Positions 18,585 through 27,708 are shown, counted from the first letter of the stretch. The stretch is 64,000 nt of DNA from Rheinheimera sp. A13L (GCF_000217935.1 NZ_AFHI01000018.1:1-64000), one strand, 5' to 3'. The notes: generated by a model from the letters alone, not told the origin. Translations and numbers: made by a program.

Positions 18585-19430
18585 TTAATACAAAAGGCTA
18601 TAGAGTTTACGTCTGTAGCTCGAGGCTAAAGGCTCACCTTTAGGTAAAGTAGCCAGAATATCCAGATAGAGCTTTTTCGCCTCACCAAAGTTCAGATCCT
18701 GCTTCAGTATTTCATAGAGCAAGGCCAAAGCTTCAGCCGAACGTTGCACCTGATGGTACTGCACGGCAAGTTGTTGTTGCAGCTCTTTATTGTCAGGATC
18801 TGTAGCTAAAGCCTGTTCCAGCGCTTTGACTTCAGGACTATCTGCAGCCTGTTGCGCTAATTCCAGACGCGCTTTCACACTCTGATACACCGCATCCTGA
18901 TCGGCCATTAATACAGTAGCCAGGGCTTTTTCAGCGGCATCCAACTGACCCAGTTCAACCTGTACCAAAGCAAGCTGTAAACGGATATCCACCCGTTCAA
19001 GCGCAAGCTCATTCGCCTCTTTTAATAAAGGATAAGCTTCAGTCCAGTTTTGTTGTTCCAGCAAAGGCAAGGCCTGCTGTAATAATTGATCTTCAGGCTT
19101 CGGCAAAAAAGCACTCAGGCGCTGTAAAATAGCCTGCTCTGGTTCTTCACCAGCAAAACCATCCACCGGCTGACCTTCTTTAATAAAGAGCACTGTAGGT
19201 AATGAACGCACCCCAAAATGTGCCGCTAATTGTTGTTCCTGATCACAATCCACCACGGCCAGCGTCAGGGCATCCGGATAAGTCTGGGCAATACGCTGCA
19301 ATACAGGGCCTAAATTTAAGCAAGCCGGGCTGCGCTCTGAATAAAAATAAAACAGTACAGGCTGGGTAAAAGACAGCTCTAGCAGTTCACGGACATTTTC
19401 TATAGTAACGGGCTTGATATTGGCTGACAC
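18585..19430 (-). CDS. cnoX: Thioredoxin-fold/TPR co-chaperone CnoX (YbbN)
   Basis: Cytoplasmic holdase of 281 residues: a thioredoxin-like domain (about 5-110) with cis-proline motif SLPTVLF, then TPR-like helices (about 115-280), the arrangement of YbbN/CnoX, which protects proteins from oxidation and hands them to GroEL or DnaK. The active-site region reads SERSPAC, with only one cysteine, so it should not act as a classical thiol oxidoreductase. Translation starts at GTG 19430 behind AAGGTGAG. A hairpin AACCGGA-cagc-TCCGGTT (19451-19468) lies in its leader. Confidence 0.85.
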   Translation of the reverse strand: MSANIKPVTIENVRELLELSFTQPVLFYFYSERSPACLNLGPVLQRIAQTYPDALTLAVVDCDQEQQLAAHFGVRSLPTVLFIKEGQPVDGFAGEEPEQAILQRLSAFLPKPEDQLLQQALPLLEQQNWTEAYPLLKEANELALERVDIRLQLALVQVELGQLDAAEKALATVLMADQDAVYQSVKARLELAQQAADSPEVKALEQALATDPDNKELQQQLAVQYHQVQRSAEALALLYEILKQDLNFGEAKKLYLDILATLPKGEPLASSYRRKLYSLLY

Positions 19431-19450
19431 AACTCACCTTTATTTATACA

Positions 19451-19470
19451 AACCGGACAGCTCCGGTTTT
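19451..19470. promoter_or_regulatory. Hairpin in the cnoX leader
   Basis: A 7-bp perfect stem AACCGGA / TCCGGTT with loop CAGC, about 20 bases upstream of the cnoX start. It may be a leader structure or a terminator for plus-strand transcription. Apart from it and the antitoxin remnant, 19431-19900 contains no recognisable gene. Confidence 0.45.
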
Positions 19471-19697
19471 ATGGAATGCTTTGCACCACTATGTGGCCGG
19501 GACCTTAGATTTGCAAGTCGGGGGTTGTGGGTATGGAGGCTAAATAAGTTCGTGCATTGGCTTTTGGTGAAACTCGCCCCTGCAATCGTTGAAATTGCTT
19601 AATTTTACCCTTCACACAAATCACAGGATTTAATCACTTCAACCATTTCACTCACCAGACTATGCTGCTATTGCATTTCCAAAGCTGGAGTATATTT

Positions 19698-19880
19698 ATG
19701 CCGACGTTAACACCTAATGACGCCAAACGAAATGTAGGTGAGCTACTTCTGAACGCTTAACGTGAACCGATCAAAATCAGACACACAGGGCAAAAGGTGC
19801 CCTACAGTGTGCCTGTAATTAACTCATGCGGGCATTATAAGTGTTTTGGCCAAAAGCCAGCGCGTAAAGCCCATCGCTGA
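19698..19880 (+). pseudogene. Broken Phd/YefM-type antitoxin gene
   Basis: From ATG 19698 the frame reads MPTLTPNDAKRNVGELLLNA, then TAA at 19758, then REPIKIRHTGQKVPYSVPVI. This is the typical N-terminus of Phd/YefM antitoxins (ITANEAK...GELLDAAQREPVKITRHGKPVAV), with TAA where CAA (Gln) is expected, so a single C-to-T change explains the stop. After about residue 41 the resemblance ends, and the frame closes at 19880. No toxin gene follows. The gene is a remnant of a type II toxin-antitoxin operon. Confidence 0.65.
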
Positions 19881-19900
19881 CTTGGTTTGTTAGCAACATT

Positions 19901-20323
19901 TTAAACACTGCAACCTTGGCTTATTTTGGTTGGGTCCCCCTCAAGTTCTACCCAATAGTAAACTCGCATACCGTCACGTTTTTTACGAATTATGTATGTT
20001 TGTCCAGCTTTGGCTAAAAACTTAACGCAACCTTCAGAGGTGATTTGACCATTTTGATAATCCACTTTCACTTCGTTGACCCCTTCAAAAATACGGGCGT
20101 CTTCAGGGTAGCCTTTTATGAAATCCCCTGCGGCAATTCCATTGATTGAATTAATATAAAGCCGTTCATCTAACGCAATAAAAATGCCATGAGCATGCTC
20201 AGAATCAGCTTTTAAATAGGCTGAATTTTCTGGAGTTAAACCTTTTGGCTCATAAGTTGTTGCAGCGCAACCAGTTAAAAATAGAGATAATCCCAGCAAC
20301 CCTAACACAATTCCATTTTTCAT
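19901..20323 (-). CDS. Small lipoprotein, unknown function
   Basis: A 140-residue protein with a lipoprotein signal: a hydrophobic stretch ending LFLTGC (lipobox Cys near 19). The mature part is short and mixed beta/alpha, with one further pair of cysteines. I do not recognise the family. ATG 20323 is preceded by TTAGGTG; the frame also opens five codons upstream. It is the last of three AT-rich small genes for exported proteins on the minus strand (20394-20804 and 20920-21375 being the others), each with its own spacer. Confidence 0.65.
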   Translation of the reverse strand: MKNGIVLGLLGLSLFLTGCAATTYEPKGLTPENSAYLKADSEHAHGIFIALDERLYINSINGIAAGDFIKGYPEDARIFEGVNEVKVDYQNGQITSEGCVKFLAKAGQTYIIRKKRDGMRVYYWVELEGDPTKISQGCSV

Positions 20324-20393
20324 TTTTACACCTAACACCTGAGATATTGTTAACGTTTAAAACTGCGGCGCCCTGAGGCGTCCATTTTTGATA

Positions 20394-20804
20394 TCACTTG
20401 TTCGGACTTTGCTTTTTTATGGTGTTTAGAAAATCTTGACTAAATTCCATATTAGGCCAAATTACCTGAGTGCCACCACAAAAGCCTGTAATCCAATTAG
20501 ATTCATCAGTGAAAGCCACATACTCTTTACCCAGCAGAAATGACATACCATGGCAAGCATCACCATCTAAGGCGGAATAAATAGTTTTAGAGAAACTTCC
20601 CTTAAGCATAGAATTATTATCAAAAGTCACTTTTTGATATGAACGTTTTTTATCATCGAATACAATTTCTAGCTTCATTATTTTTCCGTGGAGTACTTTG
20701 TGAGCATCTTTAAAGTACTCTTCAGCAGAGCGTTCTATGCAGCTACATGCGAATACGTCCAGTGAAGCTAAAGCTAAACCAATCAGAAATAAAAAACGGT
20801 ACAA
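20394..20804 (-). CDS. TIMP/NTR-like secreted protein
   Basis: A 136-residue exported protein. After a signal peptide (1-19) the mature chain starts with CSC, followed by EEYFKDAHKVLHGKIM. This N-terminal Cys-X-Cys plus a beta-barrel-like chain is the pattern of bacterial proteins resembling tissue inhibitors of metalloproteinases (NTR fold). Two later cysteines (DGDACHGMSF and ITGFCGG) could complete disulfides. Biological role unknown. It lies in an AT-rich stretch unlike its flanks. Confidence 0.6.
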   Translation of the reverse strand: MYRFLFLIGLALASLDVFACSCIERSAEEYFKDAHKVLHGKIMKLEIVFDDKKRSYQKVTFDNNSMLKGSFSKTIYSALDGDACHGMSFLLGKEYVAFTDESNWITGFCGGTQVIWPNMEFSQDFLNTIKKQSPNK

Positions 20805-20919
20805 GCAATCTCTCCTCTAACCATAACCCTTTGCTAATGAGCTGCCGCAGCGCAGCGGGGGCAGTCCAGTGGAGGCTTTTTTTGTCGCCGGAACGAAATT
20901 AGGCAACTTTTTATCCGCG

Positions 20920-21375
20920 CTATTGCATTAGTCTGTCAGCCAAAAACTTAATGTGTTGTATTTTTACACCTGACTCTTCGGTATGAACAAGAATTATCCT
21001 TGCATGGGCCAAGCCAGTGTCAAAGTTCAATGGCACCAAGTAAACAATAGTTGACTTAGTGTTCCCTGAAATAGACGTTGTAGAATATGAATTTTCTAAC
21101 GTGAATGGTCCAATACTTTCTAGCTTTCCAAGTGTTGAAACTTTTTTGATGTACATCTGCCATTGTTCAGGTGTTGCTGTACCAAGTGCTTCTTCCGTCA
21201 TTAACTTTTTGAAAACAGCAAAGTCCCATTTAGCTACTTCAGGCATATTTTCTTTGATAAAAGGAATAAAAGTTTCAGCCGGATCCGCTTTGTTGATAGT
21301 TGTAATTACAGCCATACCAATAAAGAAAATAAAAACGCTTAACAGACCAAAACCTAAGTATTTTATAATTTTCAC
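20920..21375 (-). CDS. Membrane-anchored hypothetical protein
   Basis: A 151-residue protein with one N-terminal membrane segment (about 6-26) and a soluble domain presumably outside the cytoplasm. I do not recognise it. The mature domain has alternating charged and hydrophobic strands near its end (STIVYLVPLNF, ARIILVHTE), suggesting a small beta sheet, as in domains that bind ligands. The gene is AT-rich. It is preceded by about 0.9 kb of non-coding DNA. Confidence 0.6.
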   Translation of the reverse strand: MKIIKYLGFGLLSVFIFFIGMAVITTINKADPAETFIPFIKENMPEVAKWDFAVFKKLMTEEALGTATPEQWQMYIKKVSTLGKLESIGPFTLENSYSTTSISGNTKSTIVYLVPLNFDTGLAHARIILVHTEESGVKIQHIKFLADRLMQ

Positions 21376-22280
21376 TGAAACCTCTTGCTCTTATAACAAC
21401 GCTTTTCAAAGGTAGTCCGCCCGCAAGTCGGATATTTTTCTGCCTTATTTTATGATTTTTACTCATATCAAACTAGCGCCGACATACTGTATTTCAACAT
21501 GTTTTCCTAAACAACTAAAACTAGTGGCAACAAGATGTGCAAACTTGTGGCGCCAAAGCTTGCGATATCTACAGATAACGAACTCTTTGCAGCCAATAAC
21601 CAAAAACAATTTCAACTACTGGCACCAAATCCCCACTGGGGCCACTCGCTGCGACCTGGGGTCGCCTTTTATGAATTGCATCCATGCAATTCACCCTACG
21701 GGCCAGCCTTCGGCTGTTAGAAAGTGCTTCCTGCACTTTCTTGCTTTGGATACTTGTCTTTTGGCGAAGCAAAAGAAAGTATCTCGCCAACGGCGAAACC
21801 GCTTTGAATGTCGTTGATGCAATTCGCTATCAGGCGACTATCAGAATGTGAGTGAAAACCTTTCCCGAAGATTTAGTATTCACCGCCATCCATGATGCTA
21901 TCCGGCCAATGTGTCGCATCGCTGCTACAGCGAGACTTTTTTTGGTCAGACCAGAAAAAGCGGTATTCGCCGCAATCCCTGGCGCTCACCCTCCGGGCCA
22001 TCGTCGCTACGCTCCAATGTTCAAAAACATTCCTGATGTTTTTGTCGACTTTCGCCGATTATTCCCTTAAATTAGCCATCAAGCCTGCTAAACAAAAAAA
22101 CGACCAACGAGTCACTTCTAATCAGGCATAGTTTGTTTGACAGACCCCTTACTCTGTCCGTCCACGTAAAAGAAAAATTAGTGCTGTTCTGCTTTGGCAG
22201 AGCGGTAGTTTTTGCTTTGAGCCCAATTGCAGCTGCAATGGGGCTTAAAGTTCGCACGTGCAAACTATGAGACCAAACCC
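21376..22280. other. Non-coding, repeat-like stretch before ilvI
   Basis: About 900 bases with no credible gene; the short open frames here overlap each other on both strands and show no family features. It contains inverted pairs typical of intergenic repeats, such as GAATTGCATCCATGCAATTC (21671-21690), AAAGTGC-TTCCT-GCACTTT (21721-21739) and TACTT-GTCTTTTGGC-GAAGCAAAAGAAAGTA. Near ilvI there are hairpins GTTCTGC-TTTG-GCAGAGC (22185-22202) and AGCCCAATTGCAG-CTGCAATGGGGCT (22219-22244), which could be part of the ilvIH leader. A TTGACA at 22137 is a possible -35 box. Confidence 0.5.
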
Positions 22281-24020
22281 ATGACAAGCCAAAACACCCA
22301 ACCAGAACTGCTGTCTGGTGGAGCCATGCTGATCCGCGCCTTAGCTGACGAAGGCGTAGAGTATGTTTATGGTTACCCCGGCGGTGCCGTGTTACACATT
22401 TACGATGCCATGTTTCAACAGCATCAGGTGAAACACGTCCTGGTCCGCCATGAGCAAGCCGCGACCCATATGGCGGACGCCTACGCAAGAGCAAGCGGCA
22501 AAGCTGGTGTAGTGCTCGTCACCTCTGGCCCTGGTGCTACTAACGCTGTAACCGGCATAGCCACTGCTTATATGGATTCAATCCCTATGGTGGTGATCTG
22601 TGGCCAGGTGATGAGCCATCTGATTGGCGACGATGCCTTTCAGGAAACCGATATGCTGGGTATTTCCCGCCCTATCGTCAAACATAATATGTCGGTGCGC
22701 CGCCCTGAAGATATTCCGTATTTAGTCAAAAAAGCCTTTTATATAGCGCAAAGTGGCCGGCCTGGTCCTGTGGTGCTGGATATTCCAAAGGATATGACGA
22801 TCCCAAGTCAGAAGTTCCCTTACGACTATCCAAAAGACATCAAGCTGCGCTCTTATAACCCCAATGCGAAAGGCCACCCGGGACAGATTAAAAAAGCTTT
22901 GGCCACTTTGCTGGCCGCTAAACGCCCTGTGTTGTATGCAGGCGGTGGCGTTATTTTGGGCCGGGCTTCAGACGAGCTGACTGTGCTCGCGCGCAAGCTG
23001 AATTTACCTGTCACCAACACCTTAATGGGCTTAGGTGCTTATCCGGCTTCTGATCCACAATTTATTGGCATGTTGGGTATGCATGGTACTTATGAAGCCA
23101 ATCAGGTGATGCATAACGCCGATGTGATTTTTGCCGTAGGCGCGCGTTTTGATGATCGCGTGACCAACGCCACCAAAAAATTCTGCCCTGATGCGACCAT
23201 TATTCATATCGATATTGACCCGGCCAGTATCTCCAAAACCATTAATGCCCATATTCCTATTGTGGGCCTGGTGAAACCTGTATTGCAGGAAATGCTGCAT
23301 CAACTGGAGAAAAACAAAGGCGAACTGGATCAGGACGCTTTAGGTAATTGGTGGCATCAAATACAGCAATGGCGTGAAGTGCATGGCGGCCGTTATGACA
23401 CAAGCCCGTCCCATTTAAAACCTCAGGCTGTCATTGAGGCCGTGCATCGTCATACCAAAGGTGATGCTTATGTCACGTCCGACGTAGGCCAGCACCAGAT
23501 GTTTGCGGCTCAGTATTATAAGTTTGATAAACCGAATCGCTGGATCAACTCGGGTGGCCTCGGCACCATGGGCTTTGGTTTGCCAGCTGCTATGGGTGTG
23601 AAGCTACATTACCCTGAGGCTGAAGTGGTCTGTGTCACAGGCGAAGGCTCTATTCAGATGAATATTCAGGAGCTGTCCACCTGTAAACAATATGGCCTTG
23701 GCGTCAAAATCATCAACCTGAATAACGGTTATTTAGGCATGGTGAAACAGTGGCAGGATATGAACTACGACAGCCGCTACTCCAGCTCCTATATGGATTC
23801 CCTGCCCGACTTCGTCCAACTCGCCGAAGCTTATGGCCATGTCGGTATTCGGGTTACCAAAGCCGAAGAGTTAGAGCCTGCGTTAGAGCGTGCTTTTGCC
23901 CTCAAAGACAAACTGGTGTTTTTAGATATTCATGTCGATCCAACAGAGCATGTGTATCCAATGCAAATACCAGGTGGCGCTATGAATGAAATGTTTTTAA
24001 GCAAAACGGAGCGGACTTAA
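22281..24020 (+). CDS. ilvI: Acetolactate synthase, large subunit
   Basis: Catalytic subunit of acetohydroxyacid synthase, the first common enzyme of valine/leucine/isoleucine synthesis (ThDP, Mg2+, FAD). The 579-residue chain has [13 protein letters not shown], the catalytic glutamate in [24 protein letters not shown], and the ThDP motif [12 protein letters not shown]...NLNN. Glu in place of the common GDG Asp is also seen in other AHAS enzymes. Start MTSQNTQ at 22281 fits the family; the frame opens at 22227 with unrelated sequence. The upstream region contains two hairpins that may control expression. It is one base from ilvH. Confidence 0.93.
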   Translation: MTSQNTQPELLSGGAMLIRALADEGVEYVYGYPGGAVLHIYDAMFQQHQVKHVLVRHEQAATHMADAYARASGKAGVVLVTSGPGATNAVTGIATAYMDSIPMVVICGQVMSHLIGDDAFQETDMLGISRPIVKHNMSVRRPEDIPYLVKKAFYIAQSGRPGPVVLDIPKDMTIPSQKFPYDYPKDIKLRSYNPNAKGHPGQIKKALATLLAAKRPVLYAGGGVILGRASDELTVLARKLNLPVTNTLMGLGAYPASDPQFIGMLGMHGTYEANQVMHNADVIFAVGARFDDRVTNATKKFCPDATIIHIDIDPASISKTINAHIPIVGLVKPVLQEMLHQLEKNKGELDQDALGNWWHQIQQWREVHGGRYDTSPSHLKPQAVIEAVHRHTKGDAYVTSDVGQHQMFAAQYYKFDKPNRWINSGGLGTMGFGLPAAMGVKLHYPEAEVVCVTGEGSIQMNIQELSTCKQYGLGVKIINLNNGYLGMVKQWQDMNYDSRYSSSYMDSLPDFVQLAEAYGHVGIRVTKAEELEPALERAFALKDKLVFLDIHVDPTEHVYPMQIPGGAMNEMFLSKTERT

Positions 24021-24021
24021 G

Positions 24022-24513
24022 ATGCGGCATATTTTATCTGTATTGCTGGAAAACGAGTCCGGCGCTTTAGCCCGCGTAGTGGGTTTATTTGCCCAGCGGG
24101 GCTATAACATTGACTCCTTAACGGTAGCGGCCACAGAAGACCCGACTATTTCGCGTTTGACCCTGGTGACCCGTGGCGATGATCAGGTGATAGAACAAAT
24201 CACCAAGCAGCTGCATAAGCTGATTGAAGTGGTCAAATTGGCTGATTTAAGTGAATCGGCTCATATTGAACGTGAACTGATGATGGTTAAAGTCAAAACC
24301 ACGGCAGAGCAACGCGAAGAAGTAAAACGCTGCGCTGATATCTTCCGTGGTCAGATTATTGATATCACAGCCAGCACTTACACCATTCAGGTGGTTGGCA
24401 CTTCGGACAAACTGGAAGCTTTTATTCAGGCGTTAAACGGCACCCAAATACTGGAAACAGTACGCAGTGGTGTGTCTGGCATTTCACGTGGTGAACGGAC
24501 TTTAAGCTTGTAA
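24022..24513 (+). CDS. ilvH: Acetolactate synthase, small (regulatory) subunit
   Basis: A 163-residue regulatory subunit of acetohydroxyacid synthase. The N-terminal ACT domain (about 2-75) begins RHILSVLLENESGALARVVGLF with the glycine-rich GYNIDSL effector loop, and a C-terminal domain (about 80-163) follows. It activates IlvI and confers valine inhibition. ATG is one base after the ilvI stop, and a strong terminator follows, so ilvIH is a two-gene operon. Confidence 0.95.
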   Translation: MRHILSVLLENESGALARVVGLFAQRGYNIDSLTVAATEDPTISRLTLVTRGDDQVIEQITKQLHKLIEVVKLADLSESAHIERELMMVKVKTTAEQREEVKRCADIFRGQIIDITASTYTIQVVGTSDKLEAFIQALNGTQILETVRSGVSGISRGERTLSL

Positions 24514-24537
24514 CAAACTGATTTTATTTGATTTAAT

Positions 24538-24569
24538 AAAGCGGACTCTGGTCCGCTTTTTTATTTTTA
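24538..24569 (+). terminator. Terminator of ilvIH
   Basis: Stem AAGCGGAC / GTCCGCTT with loop TCTG, followed by a T-rich tract. It begins 25 bases after the ilvH stop and lies just before the end of the convergent antiporter gene. Confidence 0.85.
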
Positions 24570-24574
24570 TAACA

Positions 24575-25861
24575 TTAGCTCTCACTTACAACCTGTGCTG
24601 ATACAGCACTTTTCGCTACGACTTTCTTTTTCATATGCCGCCCATACACCAGCTCAAACAATGGTGTAGCCATGAGCGTAGTAACTATAGCCATCAGCAC
24701 CATAATGGAAAATAACGCAGGTTCGATTACACCAAACTTCAGCGCTATATTGATAATAATCAGCTCCATCAGGCCACGGGCGTTCATTAAAGCGCCGACA
24801 GCCATAGCAGTTCTGTTATCACTACCAGTGAGGCGTGCAGCAGCCCAGCACGCAATGCCTTTGGCAAAGACCGAAGCGGCCAGTATCACCAAAGCCACAG
24901 ACATCACTTCCCAATCGGCCAGTATAGTCAGCTGAGTTTTTAACCCTGAGTAGGTAAAAAACATCGGCAATAATACAAAGATAGTGATTTTTTCCAGGCG
25001 TTTACGTAAGTGCTCCACTATGGCACCACGTGGCATGGCAATACCTAAAATAAAGCCGCCGAACACAGCATGTAACCCAACCCATTCCATCGAATAAGCA
25101 GAGATAGCAAAGAGCACCAGCAGGAAAGCAAACTGGCCCCAGCTCATTTCACCTTTCACTTCAATACGATCGGCCAGAGGCTGCAGCCAGCCAGTAACTT
25201 TAGTAAACATCAGGCTGGCGTATAAAGCGCCGCCCACTATAGCCTTCACAGCCAACAAAGTGCCGCCACCAAAACTGCCTAACACCACTGCCATCACAGT
25301 CCAAGCCGCAGCATCGTCTATAGCACCAGCCGCTAAAGCCAAAGCACCTAAAGAAGTACCGGATAAACCCCGTTCATAAATAATACGGGCCAGCATAGGG
25401 AAAGCAGTAATAGCTATAGCAGCCCCTAAAAACAACGCAGCATTGCCATAGGAAATATCAGCAGCAAATAAACCCGGTATATCCATCAGCCATACACACA
25501 ATAAAGCAGCGACGGTAAAAGGCACCAACATACCAGCCAAAGAGACAGCAATAGCACTACGCGCCTGTTGTTTAAACAAACTGGTGTTAAATTCCAGTCC
25601 GACTAAAAACATATATAAACCAACACCTAACTGAGCGCCAAAATACAGCACAGGCATAGTGTCAGCAGGGAAGATTTGTTGTTGCCATTCTGGCCAAAAC
25701 AAGCCGAATAACGAAGGGCCTAACACAACGCCGGCAATCATTTCACCAACCACTTTAGGTTGACCAATAAAACGTGCCAGATAGCCAAAGATTTGCGCTG
25801 CGACAAGAATCACCGCCAGTTGCAGCAAAAAGGCGACCACAAACTCTAAAGAACTCATCAT
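24575..25861 (-). CDS. CPA2-type cation:proton antiporter
   Basis: A 428-residue inner-membrane protein with about twelve helices. Motifs QPKVVGEMIAGVVLGPSLFG and GLYMFLVGLEFN (helices 2-3), AAGAIDDAAAWTVMA with the paired acidic residues of the ion-binding site, and GALMNARGLMELIIINI near the end match the Na+/H+ (or K+/H+) exchanger family of CPA2. No C-terminal TrkA-N (RCK) domain follows, unlike KefB/C. The long GGTTTAAACC palindrome at 25934-25980 lies in its upstream region and may regulate it. Confidence 0.85.
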   Translation of the reverse strand: MMSSLEFVVAFLLQLAVILVAAQIFGYLARFIGQPKVVGEMIAGVVLGPSLFGLFWPEWQQQIFPADTMPVLYFGAQLGVGLYMFLVGLEFNTSLFKQQARSAIAVSLAGMLVPFTVAALLCVWLMDIPGLFAADISYGNAALFLGAAIAITAFPMLARIIYERGLSGTSLGALALAAGAIDDAAAWTVMAVVLGSFGGGTLLAVKAIVGGALYASLMFTKVTGWLQPLADRIEVKGEMSWGQFAFLLVLFAISAYSMEWVGLHAVFGGFILGIAMPRGAIVEHLRKRLEKITIFVLLPMFFTYSGLKTQLTILADWEVMSVALVILAASVFAKGIACWAAARLTGSDNRTAMAVGALMNARGLMELIIINIALKFGVIEPALFSIMVLMAIVTTLMATPLFELVYGRHMKKKVVAKSAVSAQVVSES

Positions 25862-25933
25862 TTACACTTCTGTTATTGCTGTTGATTTAAGAATGCGTGT
25901 AGTGGGAAAGGTTGTGTTTTGTTGCTTTCATGC

Positions 25934-25980
25934 CGGTTTAAACCGATCTCTGAAATCGAGACTACAGAGCGGTTTAAACC
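25934..25980. promoter_or_regulatory. Long inverted repeat built of GGTTTAAACC palindromes
   Basis: Two copies of CGGTTTAAACC (25934-25944, 25970-25980) flank CTCTG ... CAGAG. Together they form a 16-bp stem (GGTTTAAACCG, two-base bulge, CTCTG) with a 12-base loop, and each arm is itself palindromic. No T-run follows. It sits between the Nramp-like gene end and the antiporter start, so it could be a two-site operator or a transcript-end structure. Confidence 0.6.
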
Positions 25981-26032
25981 AGCGCAAGCGAATTTATACC
26001 CTCGCCCGCTAAACGAGTGATTAGACGGGAAT

Positions 26033-27277
26033 TTATTTACTCAAATACCACCAGATAAACAGCAGCGAAAAGCCAAATAAGTAGGTCAACCCCAGCCAGG
26101 ATAACAAGCGGATCCAGGGCTGCATCAGGTGTTTTTGCTGACCCCGCATCAGACGGTAATTCAGCCAGGCAAAAACAGGAGTGGTGACAAAAGCCAGACT
26201 CATCGCAAAAGTCAGCATAGGTCCAAGCGCAGATTTAAAAAACAAGATCACCGCCAGACCTGAAGTAGCCTGTGCCAGCAGCCAGTAGTTGTAGCTGTTT
26301 TTGCGTTCAGAGTTTTGCCAACCCAACAGCTGGAAGGATTCATTAATAGTTCGGGCATAGCCATCCAGCACGGTCAGCGTAGTGCCAAACATACAAAGGA
26401 AAGCCACAAAAGCCACCAATAACCTCGACCAGTCTCCTATAGTACTGGCATACATAGCAACAAACTGGCTGGCATAAGCAGCACCAGCCAATTCTACCTT
26501 CTGATCCGAGCCATATTGCACCAAAGCGCCCAGTGACAAAAATACCAGAGCCAATGCAGTGGTACTCCAGTAACCCAAGTTAAAGTCAAACAAACCATCC
26601 TTTTTACTGACAGGCGTATGCTGCTGTTTGGCTTTAAGCCACAAAGAATTAATAGCCGAGATTTCAATAGGAGCTGGCATCCAGCCCATCAAGGCCACTA
26701 AAAAACCTAAATACATTAGTTGCCATGGCGAAGGCCCGACAAAATCAACCGCTGCAGTTGGGCCTTTGTTAAAGGCAATAATAGCGGCAGCTACTGTGGT
26801 GACAGTCAACAACACCATCACCCATTTGGATACAGTGTCGAGCAACTTGTATCGGCCTGCCAATAAAATCAGTAAACAAACCGCCAGCAAGATCAGGCAC
26901 AGCAGAGTCAGCGACACTTCTGCTGGTACAAAAAACTGCAGTAAACTGGCGGTTAGTAGCAATACCCCTGCGGTATTGACCACTGCTGCTATTAAATTCA
27001 GCCAGACAAAACTTAATAAATAACCCCGGCCTTGCTTTTTATAGCCTTCCAGTAAAGTTTCGCCACTTTGCAGGCTGTACTCGACACCAAAGCGGAAAAA
27101 GGGGTACTTCAATACATTCACCAGCAAAATCAGTACCGCCAGTTGCCAGCCAAATAAAGCACCAGCCTGAGTGGAAGCCACTATATGTGAGCCTCCAATA
27201 GCGGCTGTTGCCAATAAAACACCAGGCCCTAAAGCTTTTAGCCTGCTGTGCCAGTTTGATGAATATCCCTGTTGCAT
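26033..27277 (-). CDS. Nramp-related transporter lacking the DPGN motif
   Basis: A 414-residue membrane protein with about eleven helices and Nramp-fold features: GPGVLLATAAIGGSHIVASTQAGA in helix 1 and LVALMGWMPAPIEISA in helix 6. Canonical Nramp proteins bind Mn2+/Fe2+ through DPGN in helix 1; here that position reads AIGG, while the helix 6 MP element is kept. This is the pattern of a distant Nramp-like clade of uncertain substrate. It is divergent from the small gene at 27445 and upstream of a striking palindrome. Confidence 0.75.
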   Translation of the reverse strand: MQQGYSSNWHSRLKALGPGVLLATAAIGGSHIVASTQAGALFGWQLAVLILLVNVLKYPFFRFGVEYSLQSGETLLEGYKKQGRGYLLSFVWLNLIAAVVNTAGVLLLTASLLQFFVPAEVSLTLLCLILLAVCLLILLAGRYKLLDTVSKWVMVLLTVTTVAAAIIAFNKGPTAAVDFVGPSPWQLMYLGFLVALMGWMPAPIEISAINSLWLKAKQQHTPVSKKDGLFDFNLGYWSTTALALVFLSLGALVQYGSDQKVELAGAAYASQFVAMYASTIGDWSRLLVAFVAFLCMFGTTLTVLDGYARTINESFQLLGWQNSERKNSYNYWLLAQATSGLAVILFFKSALGPMLTFAMSLAFVTTPVFAWLNYRLMRGQQKHLMQPWIRLLSWLGLTYLFGFSLLFIWWYLSK

Positions 27278-27444
27278 AAGTTTTTGTTTTTATGTTTAAA
27301 AAGCCGTGGCCCAGCTTAGCCAAAGCCTAAGCTGAACACCATCAGACAAATGGAAAAACTTCAGAGGTCGGTCCTTCGGCTTGCCGCTTTGCCCCTGCTC
27401 TGGCATGCTGATCCTATAGATAAGCCAACCGGAAAGACATTTGT

Positions 27445-27708
27445 ATGAGTCAGGAACCCTTAGTCGATCAGGAAATAATTTTTGAAGTGCTGGAAAACCA
27501 GCTGGCCGATAATGATCCAAAACAAGTGAAAGAAACCTTGATGCGTTTATGCATGACAGGCCACAGCAGAGAAGATGCACTGGAGCTGATGGCTTGTGCA
27601 TTGGCTCCTGAAATGGAAGCCGTGATTGAACGACAGGAAGCTTTTAATCTGCAGCGCTATATCGAACATCTGGCCTTGTTACCGGAAATGCCTTGGGTAA
27701 CTGAATAA
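27445..27708 (+). CDS. Small conserved hypothetical protein
   Basis: An 87-residue, acidic, apparently all-helical cytoplasmic protein (EVLENQLADNDPKQVKETL, EDALELMACALAPEME). It resembles short hypothetical proteins seen in several gammaproteobacteria, but I know of no function. The ATG follows a GGAAAG ribosome-binding site, and the gene is followed by a cluster of REP-like repeats. Confidence 0.65.
   Translation: MSQEPLVDQEIIFEVLENQLADNDPKQVKETLMRLCMTGHSREDALELMACALAPEMEAVIERQEAFNLQRYIEHLALLPEMPWVTE

Noticed and set aside
19881-21425. Integron-type attC sites between the small exported genes
   Set aside because: TTATAACAACGC at 21393 resembles a VCR start, and GTTAGGT occurs near 20330, but no paired RYYYAAC/GTTRRRY cores at proper spacing were found, and no integrase is present.
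21452-22131. Several overlapping frames of 60-120 codons
   Set aside because: They lie on both strands over palindrome-rich DNA, with no family motifs and no good ribosome-binding sites.
22281-24020. Altered ThDP motif GEGS in IlvI
   Set aside because: The common motif is GDGS, but Glu at this place is known in other acetolactate synthases, so this is not evidence of inactivity.
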